Below, piece after piece: positions 41,560-53,900 of a stretch of 64,000 bases of DNA. The translations under genes were made by a program, and so were the position numbers. Each line of letters begins with the position of its first letter. Positions within the stretch are counted from its first letter, which is position 1. Source of the DNA: Lophium mytilinum (Eukaryota > Ascomycota > Dothideomycetes > Mytilinidiales > Mytilinidiaceae). The notes below the pieces were generated by a model. That model saw only the letters and a program-made list of their open reading frames with translations, did not search any database and was not told the DNA's origin. The DNA lies in the NCBI GenBank assembly GCA_010093605.1, contig MU004196.1, forward strand, positions 1,503,454-1,567,453, given 5' to 3'.

Positions 41560-42450
41560 CGGGTAGCCTTAAAGGCTTACTTAGGCTAATAAGAATAAGG
41601 TTTTTTAGTAGCTACTAGAAGAAGGCTAGAGAGATTAGAATAAGATTATAAAGTAGCTTTTTCTAGAATATAGTATTAAAGTCTTATAGCCTACTATCTA
41701 TTATATACTTAAATAGTATAAGTAGACTAGAAAGGCTATAAAGTATTAATTAGATAGGGCTAGCTATAAGCTTTAAAGCGGCTATCTTAAGAATCTTATA
41801 TAGTATAAACCTAAGAATCTAGTTTTTCTTAATAAATCTATCTTTAATAAGAAGACTAGCTAGCGCTACTATATATATACGCCTATTAGCTAGCCTACCC
41901 GCTATAAGAATAATATAGCGCGTAGTAAGATATAGAGTATTTATACTATAATAATACTTAAAGGTTAGCTACTATATACTAGAGTAAGAGAAGAATACTT
42001 TAATATAGAGAACTTCTATAACTAGATTCTTAATACGCTTCTACTAGCCCTCTAAGAAGAATTTAATAGGGCTATTAAGATAATTATACTTAATAATATT
42101 AATATATATATAGATATCTAGATTATTAATAAAATCTAGGCGCAGGGCTATATTATAAAGTACCTGCCGCTATACTTATCTAATTTTAATCTAATTAAAT
42201 TAACCTTTATAACTCTAAAGGTATAGATCTATTACTACTACTACTATCTATACTCTATATATTATAACTTTAGTAACTTTCTATAGGCTATAATTAAGTA
42301 TAGTTACTATAATAGGTTTATTTATAAGTAGTTCTACTATACTACTAGAGATATATATATATAGATAGAGGAGCTAGAGTAGATTTAGGTATACCTAGAT
42401 ATATATAAGAGAGGTAAGAGAAAGAATTAAATAGAGGAGAAGTAGGTAGA
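41560..42450 (+). mobile_element. Tc1/mariner-type DNA transposon, RIP-decayed transposase
   Basis: Plus-strand remnants follow the DDE order. Near 41823-41870 a FLNKSIFNKKTS-like stretch corresponds to the first Asp region (FLDES). Near 42085-42115 is an ILNNINIYID-like stretch (the LDNASIH region), and near 42160-42215 LPLYLSNFNLIKLTF (the LPPYSPDFNPIE region). Between them TRYKNNIARSK and REEYFNIENFYN fit the same family. Many stop codons of RIP type (TAA/TAG) interrupt it. The terminal repeats were not located, so the limits are approximate. A Lys/Glu-rich tail follows to about 42490. Confidence 0.7.
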
Positions 42451-45440
42451 GAAGAAGTAGATAGAGAAAAAGTAAGTAGAGAAGAAGGCCTAAGTATATA
42501 CTCTATATAGCCTTTCTATTTAATATATACTCTATATATAGTATTACTATTTTAGTATTACTATTTTAGTATTACTATTTTTTATATACTCTCTAGGCTA
42601 AGGCTTAAATATTAGCGCTAGTAGATAATCTATAGCTTATATATTAGTATAGGGTAAAGTTATATAGTAAAGCTTAATAGCTATTATTTATTTTTCTATA
42701 TATTCTTACCTCTCTTTTAACTCTCTTTTTTCTTTAAACTCTATATACTATTAATTACTACCTCTATAATACTATAGCTAATAATACTATAGCTAATAAT
42801 ACTATAGCTAATAACGCTAGTAATTAGAGCTCTATTAATAGCCTAATTAATAATATCCTTATAGAGCCCTCTCTCTTTCTACCTTTTACTATATACCCCT
42901 TTTATTACGGACTATAAAAGGTAAGGCATAAAGTATAGTATTAAATAAAGAATAGGGTGTATTTATAAAGATAAAGTCGCGTAAAGGTAGAGATTCTATA
43001 TAGTAGAGGCTAAATATAGGCTAGAGGTATAAAACTATACTAGCGCATAGGCTTATATAATATAGCTAAGAATATATAATATATATAGAGCTAGATCCGT
43101 TATACTACCCCCCTAAAATAAAGAAGAAAGGCTATAGAAAGAAAAGGCTATATAGAAAGAAAAGGCTATATAGTAAGGCTATAGACTAAGAAAAATAAAA
43201 TACTAAGAAGATATAGTTATAAGTAATTAAATAGAAATTATATAAGAAAGGGGCGTGCTTATAGCGTTATAAAGGTAGGCGTTCCTATTAAGATAGCTTA
43301 GCTAGCTAGATATAGTAGAGAATTTAGGTCTTAGTTAAGTTATAAATAATATTATAATATTACTATGCAAGGTATATAATTAGAGTTAATAAACGCGCGC
43401 GTTATAGATTATAAGCGCGCGCTTATTAAGAACTTACTACTAGTTAGAGTTAGGCCTAAAGTTTAGATAAGGGCTATTAGCGTTAGAGTATTAGTAATAG
43501 AACTTACTAATAAGCTTATTAGAACTATATTTACTAAAGTTTATCTAGTTCTACTATATCTATAGCTTAGTATAGCCTTTATACTAGGCGTAGTATTATA
43601 GCTTACAGCTATAGCGGCCGCGTTATAACTAGCAGCTATTTATAATAAAGTTAATTAGCTAAGCATTAATATAATCTTACTTATTATTAGTTATTCTATG
43701 CGGGTTAATAACTTATACTAGTAGAGGCGGAGCTAGGTTCTATTCTAGTATAGGCTAGGGCTTAAAAAGGTAGAGTAGGTAAGAATAAAAGATATTATAT
43801 ATATAATATTCTTTAAGTAATATTTCTATAAAGTTAAGCTAGAAGGCGTAACTCTAATTAATAACTTTAGTAATATAAAATAGACTAAGATTCTTATAGT
43901 TAAGTAAGTAATTAGAGCGTTAGGTTTTAATATTACGCGCGTTAAGCTAGACTAGGTTATCTACCTTAAGATAAGGTAGTAGTTAATAATATTAATTTAC
44001 AAAGTAAGCTTAGATAGCTATAGCCTAGGTAATAGCTTAGTAGTATTCTATAAGAATCTCTTTTATCTAATTAGTATATTAGTTAGCTAGTAGCTACTTA
44101 TTATATACTATAGCGCGCCCTATTACTAGTATAGAGGGTTTAATACCTAATTATAGGTAGAAACTATAAGTAGTAAAGAAGGGGGTAAAGCCTATTAAGG
44201 CTAATTTATAGTTATTAATAGTAAATTTACTAAGGGGGAGATAGTTAACCTAGTTATTCTAGCGGTATAAAATAAACTAATATAGGTAGGCTTTTATAAT
44301 AAAGTTAGTATTCTTAGTCTAGCTATTAGTTTTAGAATAGAAAGTAGTAGAGAATTTAGGCTTAATACTAAGTTATTTATATAAGCGGCGCTATATAGTA
44401 GATATAAATTACGCGCTATAGTTACTAATAATAACTTTAGGTAAGCTATATAGTTAGAAGACTTTATAAATAAAGGCGTTAGTAATATCTTTAATAGTAT
44501 TACCTATTATAGAGATATAGTAGCGTTTCTTAGATAATTAGTTAACTATAATAAGAATAAGTATATATATTTACCTATTTTATATATAAGAAGAGAGATC
44601 TATAATAAAATCTATAGTAATTTTAGTCTATTACTTATCTAGTATATTAAGGCTATAAAGTAGTCCTTACTATTTATCTTAGAAAGCTTTTACTTAGTAA
44701 TAGCTATAGTAGGCGCCTATATAGCGCTTAATATTATTATAGAAGTTAGGCTAAAAGTAGTAGCACTAAAGTAGCTTATAGAAGCCGTATTTACTAGAAT
44801 AGCTAGTAATAGAAGTATTATAAGAAAGGCTAAGTAGCTTAGTATAGAGCTAGTTATAGGCTAGAATATATAAATAATTATAGTAGTATAGCTAGTTATT
44901 CTATACTTTAAATCTATTAATATTAAGGTTACTAATAAGATTATAGAGGGCTTTTAGAATAGAGCGAGCGCCGCTTTAAATAAGGTTAATAAGCTTATAT
45001 AGTATAGAGTTATATAGAGGCTTAGAATAGGGTAGGTATATATAGGCTTTATTAATAAGATGCTATAAATTATTATTATTATAGTTAATATTATTACTAT
45101 TATTATTACTTTAAACTAGCTATACTATAATAACCTTATTAGCAGCTATAATATCCTTATTAGCTAATAGAGCTATAAAAATCTTATTAGTGTCGCCGGG
45201 TAGCGCTATAAAGTTCTTATTAGTGCTTCTATTACTATTACTGTTATTACTAGCACAGTTATAGCTGCGTAGCCTAGCAGGGGCGAGTTAAAGGGGTAAG
45301 AGAAAGAGAGAATATATTTAGAGAGAGAATTATAGTATAGTTATTAGAAGAGGCTTAAGTAGCTTAGTATATAGGTAAAGTGCGTTAAATAGCCTAAGGG
45401 AGCCGGGCTTACTTAGCTTAGCGTTATTTAGTAAGAGTAA
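42451..45440. other. RIP-decayed sequence of unresolved origin
   Basis: About 3 kb of strongly RIPed sequence with no motif I can name on either strand. Notable items are an imperfect palindrome near 43394-43425 (ACGCGCGCGTTATAG facing ATTATAAGCGCGCGCT), short (ATT)n-like runs near 45065-45110, and a less-mutated patch around 45185-45290. It is probably part of one or more elements continuing from the flanks. Confidence 0.5.
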
Positions 45441-48400
45441 GGGTAATTTACTACTTAGTATAACTCCCGGTCTAAGGTTATAAGATTTAAGTATAGTTTA
45501 TTATTAAAATTAATTCTATAGATTATTAGGCCTATAAGGTAGGTCTTATAAATAGTGTATAAGGCTATTAGGTTTACCTTCTAGAATGCTGGGGCGGTAT
45601 ATAATCTTAAAGTTAAACCTAGTAAGAAATTTAGCCTAATAGGCTTAATATTAATTAAGTTTCTTAGTAGTTATAAACTATTTAAGGTTATAGTAATCTA
45701 TAAGGATATTAGTTAGATCTTTAAAGTTAGTACTTATAAGCTTAGATCTCTATTCTTTAAAGGCCTTAACTATAGTAAGAAGTTTCTTATTATAGATCTT
45801 ATAGTTGCACTTAGCTAGTAATATCTTAGAAGAGAAAAAGGTAACTAGATATAGAAGGCTATTAGGTTTAATTTAGAATATAACGCCGGCTATTACATAA
45901 TTAGAAGCGTCTATTTTAAGAAAGACCTTTTTACTATATTAGAAGTATATAAGAATAGGTACTTCTATAAATACTTTTTTAAGTATATAGAAGGCCTTAT
46001 TATAGGCCTCTATCTATAAAAAGCGGGCTTTCTTCTACCTCTTCTAGAGCTTTATTATATTAGTAAGAGGTTTAATAATATATAAGAATCTATAGATAAA
46101 TTACTAGTAGAAATTAAATAGCCTAATAAAGGCTTAGACGTTCTTAATATAGATTAGAGTATTCTATTTAAGAATAGCTATAACTTTCTCTAGGTCTATA
46201 TAGATCCTGTAAGTAGAAATTATTAGGCCTAAGTAGGTAACCTCTTTTTAGTTAAACGCGCACTTAGATAAGTTAATATATAGGCCTATAGCCTCTAAAT
46301 ATTTAAGAATAGTAGCTATATAGGCCTTATAATCTTTCTTTAAACCTTCTATATAGATAAGAATATTATCTAGATATACTATATAGAATTTATTAAGAAA
46401 ATTATATAGTATATAGTTAATAAAGAATTAGAAAGTTCTAGAGCCCTCTATAATACTAAAGAGTATAATAAGTAATTTATATTTACTATAGCGTATTATA
46501 AAAGCTATTTTATATTTATAGCCTAGGGCTATATAGACTTTATTAAAGGCGGTAATAATATCTAGCTTAGTAAACTATTTAGCTTTACCTAGTTAATAGA
46601 GGGTTTTCTAGATAAGCGGAATTAGATAGTATATTTTAATAGTAAGGGTATTAACGGCTCTATAGTTAATATAGAACTAGACACCGCCTTCTAGCTTATA
46701 GATAAGAAGAATAGGTAAAGAGACTTATAATTATAATTATCTAATATAGCCCTTAGCTAGATTATTATCTAGCTATTTCTTAATAATATAAAGTTTATTA
46801 GCTAATATAGGGTATAGGCGGGCTTTAGATAGCTTAGTAAGGTTAACGCTATTAACCTAGTTAATCTTATAATCTATTTCTAGTTAGTATAGTAGTAAAC
46901 TATCTATATTAACTTAGTTAAAAATATAGATATATTTATAAAGGCTAGGGGGGAGTTAAGTAAATATTTTCTTCTTAGTATAGTATTACTTAACTTCTAT
47001 AAACTTCTTAATATTGCGCATAGCTAGTTTATAGAGGTAGACGGGTATATTACTTATCTATATAGCTATAACCTAGAGGTAATTTAAATAGATTAAGAAA
47101 TTCTTGCGGGTATTAGTAAGATTAGCTATAATATATTAAGGTAAGTTATTAAGCTAGTCTTCTTTAACGGCGGCTATGCGGCGTATAGTAAGGTAAGCTA
47201 TAATACCTATTCTCTACGCGGAGTTTATAGAGTTTAATAGTATTAGAGTATAGTTATAGTTATATATAAAATTAGGTAGAGCTAATTCTTTAGTATAGGT
47301 AATAGTATTATTAGTATTATCTATATAGTAATAGTAATATATATAGAAGATTCTATTATATTTATCTTTTATAAAGCTAATCTTACTAGTAACCTAGTTA
47401 ATAGCTAGGTTATAATACTAGAACTAGCGAAGGCCTAAAATAATATTATAGTTACTAAGGTTAGTAATATACGCCTATTTATAGCTCTAATAGCCTTAAA
47501 TAGTAATAGGGATAAGAGCTTTATAGATAATCTTTTTAGTAATAATAGAGCTATTAGCTAATTTAAGTATTTATAATTTAGGTAAGGGGCGGGTTAGAAG
47601 GTTTATTTAGTGCGTATAAGTAGTATCTATAAATTTATTAGTTACTCTAGTATTACTATAAAGATATTCTTTAATTATATCTAGTAGTTATCCTTTATAG
47701 AAACGCTAGACCTTTACTAGTACTAGAAAGCTATAGAGGGTCTTTTTATTAGTTTAACCCGCTTAAATATTATTACTAAGAGAGGTAGCTAAAATAACTA
47801 ACCTTCTTAATTATAACTATATAGATTTCTTATTTTTATAGTATTAGACTGCTTTAGTAATAATACACCCTAGATTATAACTATAATCTAGAACTAAGTA
47901 TTTTCTAAATAGTTCTATTAAGATTAGCCGTATTCTATAAATAGTTCTTCTACACCTCTAGATAAAATAGAAGTATTAATACCTACTTTAGTAGAAGCTA
48001 GAGTAAATATAGTAGATATATAGATAGATAGAGTATATATAGATAGGGCTATATATATAGATAGGGCGTATATAAATAAAGCTAGAGCTAGAGTTATAAT
48101 ATTATTAGAGTATATACTAATACCTTATAGGGTAAGTATAGAACGCTCTATAGGGTACTACTAGTTAGTAGAGGTATAGCTAACTAGTTAGTAGTAGAAG
48201 TAATAGTTTTTATTTATAAGCTAATATTTCTAATTATCTATAAGGCGGCCTAGAGCTAGGCGCTACTAATTAGTAGAAATATTAATAGGAAAGTTTATAG
48301 CTTTATAAGTTAGTAGCATAGATATCTAGTAATTCTAGCTAGGCGTATTTATCTATTCTTAGTTATAATTATTTTAGTAACCTTAGTTCTAGTTATTTTA

Positions 48401-49104
48401 AGAGACCTAGTTTTAAGTAGCTTAGAACTAACCTATTAGGGCCTAGTTAGCGGGGGTCTAATTAGGGGGGTTCTATAGGCAGTTACTATAGTAGCTACCG
48501 CGGTAGCTATTAGTCTAGAAGTTAGGTTACTAGCTATACTATTTAGGCTAGTTATTATATTATTAGTGTAGCTAGATATAGTCTACTATAGTCTAATTAA
48601 GGAGCTAGTTATAGTAAGTATTAGACGCCCGCTAGCTTAGTAATACCAGGGCGGATTTTTACCTTAAGCGCGGTAATATCTTAATAGTATTCTTACTTTA
48701 GTAGTTATACTATAAGTGCTTAGTATTTTATATAGAATATATTAAGGTTATTATTACTCTATATTAGTTAGTTAAGTTGCTAAAAAGTAATAGCTTTAGA
48801 GTTATATAGTAGGTTTTTAATATTAAGACGCTTAATAGCTTTATTTAAGGTATAAAAAGGTTAATAGCCTATTATCCGCGCTATATAGTTACTAAGGGGG
48901 GTACTAGTAAAATATATACTAAGAAAGTAAAGGCGGAAGCCTTTATTATAGTAATAGAGGCAGCTACTATAGTTAAACTTACTAAGGACTTAGTAGCGCT
49001 AGGTAATATACTTAGCCTTATTACTATTATACTTAGGGGGGTATAGTATAGTCTTATCTTTATTTTAATTAGCGCAGGTTCCATAATTAATATTATATAG
49101 AGAT
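45440..49104 (-). mobile_element. Ty3/Gypsy retrotransposon fossil A (left part)
   Basis: On the minus strand, decayed stretches in the order of a Gypsy pol are seen: protease-like (~47.3-47.7 kb), reverse transcriptase (~46.0-46.95 kb), RNase H (~45.45-45.95 kb). Gag-like sequence lies to the right. Integrase and LTRs were not recognised, so it may be incomplete. It is broken in very many places by RIP. It is interrupted at 49,104 by Gypsy B and appears to continue at 63,336. Confidence 0.75.
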
Positions 49105-49341
49105 TGTAATAGATTACGCCCTATTCTCTAGTTATATATTTACCTATTACTAGCCTTCTACCTCTATACCTATTACGTTACCTTACGCTATCTACGCGCT
49201 AGCCCGCCTAGCGCCTACACGCCTCTCTCCTCTATATATATAGCTTCTACCTAGAAGCCTCTCTTTCTACTTCTTATATAACCTCTTAAATTTAACCTAG
49301 TTACCTTAACTACTAAGCTTCTCTATACTATAACTATAATA
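49105..49341 (+). repeat. 5' LTR of Gypsy B
   Basis: 237 bp, beginning TGTAATAGATTACGCC and ending ACTATAATA. It matches 63099-63335 along its whole length; the differences are mostly C/T or G/A. Confidence 0.88.
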
Positions 49342-50999
49342 TTAGATTGTATCTATACTCTAACTAGCACTAATTCTTTTTTACTATTACTACTTTAACC
49401 CTTAAACCTTAATTCTTATTTACTAAGCTATTTAATAGCTTAGTAAGCGTACCTATATAACTATATATATAATACTAAAAGGGCACGCCGCTATACTACT
49501 TTACCTTACTAAGCGCTATTACTATATCCTCTATAATAAGTAATCTACCGCCTCTACTAGGTGCTAGAATAGAATCTAGACGCTCTAGGCGTAGTAGCTT
49601 ATAACTAGCCTCCTACTTTCTACTACTATCTTATTTATAGTTGCGCGCGCCTTCTAAGTCTTCTTATAAGACTCTAAAGAGCACGCCCCTCTAAAAGCTA
49701 GCTAAAGGAGATACCTAGTAGTCTACCTAAAAAGATACCTAGTAGTCTATTTAAGAAGACACCTAGTAGTCTATATAAATAGTGCGCGTAGATACTTAGC
49801 TAACCTAAGAGAAAAAGAATTAGTTTATCTAAGATAAAGACCCTACTAAAGATAATATATATACTCTAGACCTAATAATCTATAGCTCTATTATTAAGTA
49901 CTATACTTCTAGCCGGGGCTATAACCTAGGCACGTTTCTTAACTCTATTAATAATATTACTAAGTTTCTAGACTATTTACTTCTACCCGGCAATAAATAG
50001 TTTAATAGCTTAATTAAGATTACAGACTCTTAGGACTTCCTTATGCAAGTCTAAGCTAATTCTATCTACTTCTTCTATATTCTTAGAAGCTATTAAGCTA
50101 TAACTAAGATTCTTTAGTAAATATATAAGAATAACTAGAAAGCGCAGCGTAAACTCTAAGATAAAATTAAAGTCCTTAAAGATAAATGTAATAAAAAGAA
50201 TAATAACTTAAAAGCCGCGTATAAGAAACTTAAGCGCCTACTTAATATTAAAACTAAACTAGAAGAATATAAGAATAAACTTTATATCTATAAAGATAAA
50301 ATCGCCTCTCTCTAATTAGAGGTTAAGGCCTAATAGAAGAACTATATCTAGGCTAATAAGTAGTCTATAAAGCGAGGAAAGATTATTAAGTGCCTTATAG
50401 CTAACCTTACTTAAGTAGCTAAGAATAAGTATAAATATAATACGCGCCTTACTACTTTAGAAAATAAAATTAAGATACTATATATACTACAGCGCACTTC
50501 TATACCTGCGCCTACTATAGCTCCTTCTATAATAGCGCCCTCTATAGTACGTTATTTTATTACACCTCTACTACTAGTTAACCCTATTACTATAGTAGCT
50601 AAAAATCTACTTACCTCCCTTAATAGAGTAATTAAATTAGGAGAAGTATAAGCTAATAATAGCCCCTTAGTAGGCCGCGATACTAATTAACCTTACTATA
50701 CTATAGAATACGTAAGTAATAATTAAGCTCGCCGCACTTTAAACTATATATACGGTTGCTATAACTCTAGCCTACCCTTATCTAATAATAGAAGCCCTCC
50801 TTATCGCTGTAATTACACGCGTAGTCTATCTTATTATTAAGAGGAAAAATATAATATAATTAAATTTGCAGCACCTTAGAAATACAACCTAAAAAGGGCC
50901 CCTAGAGGCTACTTAAGGCCCTATAAATATTTGCACGCAGTATTAGAGCTCTATAAGTAGTGCTGGCGGCGTTGCGGTAGAATTATATATTACAACCCC

Positions 51000-53900
51000 T
51001 ATCGTGTAGTATTATTAATAATAATAATAACAATAATAATACTACTAATAACACTAATAATAACCCTAAAACTAAACCTACTAACTAAAGACTAAGTAGA
51101 ACGTCTATACTAACGTTTAAGCGCTTATTAAAGAAGCCTATAGTATATAGAACTCCCTATAGAATAAGCCTATATTCTTTAACCCTAAGATAAATAACGC
51201 CCTTAAGTACCTCTAGAACTTTACTAGGCGCGTACTAGCTAGCCTCTTAGGCACTACGAAGGACCTATAATAAACGCTATAGAGGAAGATAATAAAGATA
51301 ATAGAGGAAATATAGAAGGGCGTGCAGGCGCTATCTACGTAAGAAATAACCTATGCAGCGGTAGCGGCGGTAGAAAGGAATAGTAAGACTATAGAAAATA
51401 GGGAGTATATAATATAAACTACCTATAAAATTACTATATACATTAAGAATAAGAAGAAACGCGCCGCAATAAATAAGGACTTAAACGCAACTATTACCTA
51501 TAAGCTCTAAGCAGTAGAAGAGCCTAATATAATAAAGATCCACGGCGTTAAAAAGCTCTAGAGTAGAGACGTAAAGGCCTACGTGCCGGATGCAACCGCT
51601 AAGGAAGCCCTATTAAAGAAGAAGGAATAGATAAAGGTTCTAGGTAAAACGGCATAAATCTAACTACCTAAGGTCCTTCTAGAGGTGCATAGAGTACCTA
51701 AAGAAATAGACCTAGAGAACCTAATACTATAAAGCAGCATTATATAAAATAATAAGGTACTATATCTAAGTCTAGCTATATATAAGATTATATAGAAGTA
51801 TCTAAATTAAATCTAGGCTATTAGAAATAACCCTAAACGGCGCGCCTTATTAGCTATAGTTACTATAGGTATAGAGGTAATAGTAAATAAGATTATAGAT
51901 AGCGGGCTGGCATAGAATAGATATATACTAGAGGCTATAAAGTATAAGGCAGGCTTTATAGCCACCTAATGCTTCTAATACTAGGGCTATAGGCACGTTG
52001 CTAGACACTATAAGAAGAAGGCGGTATGCGCGGCGTGCGCAGAAGCTTATAATATAAGATAATGCATAGAGGAGAGTATTAGAAAGTGCGCTAACTATAA
52101 GAGAAGCTACCTATTATATAGTGCGGTGTACACTATAAGGAAGAATACTTAACTAAAAGCTAATATAAAGAGGTGGGTAGCACTAACCTACTATAGGGCT
52201 AATAATAGCCCTAATAATAATACTAATAATACGCCGGGCACGGTAATATTCTAATCTATAATAGAATTATAAGCTCTTAACATAGTAAGTAGAAAGAGGA
52301 AGGCTACTAAGAATAGCAATATACTAGACGGCAGCACTCTAAAAAGAGTAGAACGCCCCCCTATATCTGCTATATTTACTATGTATAAGGACCTAAAATA
52401 ACTAAAGATAAATAGAGTGCTATAGTCTACCCATGCTATATAGACTACCTAATTAATATATACTTTCTATTTAACGCAGCAGCCTAACTATAATAACCTG
52501 CAGCCTTACTATAATAGCCCGCAGCCTTTCTATAGAACTCTGCAGCCTACCTATAAAATACTATACTACTCTTAGATAATAACCTACAGTAATAACGCCG
52601 GACTATTATAATTTAACGTAACTTAGGTACCGTCCACCTAGAAAGAAGAGGCAGCGAGCTATTAGCTCTATACTAAGGCTAGCCGGGCCGTAATAAATAA
52701 CCCTAAAGACTCTATAGATACCTAATATTAGGGCAACCTAATATACTTACTATTATATAGTATAATATTAATAAGAGCTAAGAGACCTAAAGGGAGTTTC
52801 TTAAAAAGGTAGAGGCGGCCTAGCCCTAGCTATTAGTACTAGCTATACAAGAACTATAGAAGAATATCTAGAAATACACCTTACTATGCACAAAATTATA
52901 CTACCTACTATATAGAGGAAGCCTAAAAGCTAGAATATATATATATATTAATAAGTGCCTAAACCTAGGCTAATAGACTATAGAGCACTACTTACCGGAC
53001 CTTATTACTCTCTCTCTCTAGGCTGGGGAAGAGGATATTTAAATTTATAATATCTACAACCTAAAGCTATATAGAATTATAGCTACGCTGCCCCCTATAC
53101 TATATAAGAAGGTAGAGTATATATTTATAGGCGATATAAACCTATACTACCCGTTCTAGGGAGAAATATAGGTAATTAGTATAGAAGAGTAAGCTAAGGA
53201 GCTTATTTACATTATAATAAAAGTAGGCCTAACTCTAGCTATAGAGGAGGGCATAGAAACGTAGGTAAGAGGAACGTAGTAGACTATAATTAACCTTATA
53301 TTTACATTTAAATAGCTAATAGAATGTATAATATTCTATATAGTTTAAGAGAAGTAGAACTATTACTTAGACTACCGCCCTATATACACGGAATTTAATA
53401 TTATACTACTACTAGCAACTAAATAGCCCCTACGCCGGCTATAGAAGAATGTTATATAGAAGGACGTATAGAAGCACCTTATAGCCTAGCTAGTTAAGCT
53501 AGAAAACTAGAATAACCCCCTAGATAATAAAGAAGAAGAAGACCTAGATAACTTTATACGCATTCTCTACTAACTTATTAAAATTACTATTAACGCTATA
53601 GTACTAATAGCACAGCCCTTATAGCACGTATTACTATTCTAGACTAAGAAGTACTTAGAGAAGGTATATAAGACTAGGCGGGCGTATAGAATATAGTACT
53701 TATTACGCTCTATAGAGGACTAGATATTATACTAGGTCTAGTATAACTGCAAGAAAAGAGCTATATAGAAAGAGAGCACTAAGGCATAGCGCTATATAGT
53801 AGAGAAGGTAATAAATAACTCTAAAGGGGTATAGAAACTAGCTAAATAGGGCTGCATAGTTAGAAAGAAATTAAGGCCCCCTCCTTAATTTCCCCCCCTT

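Noticed and set aside
48881-49084. 67-codon minus frame in the RIP block
   Set aside because: Part of a decayed Gypsy element, not a gene; the only longer open frame there arises by chance.
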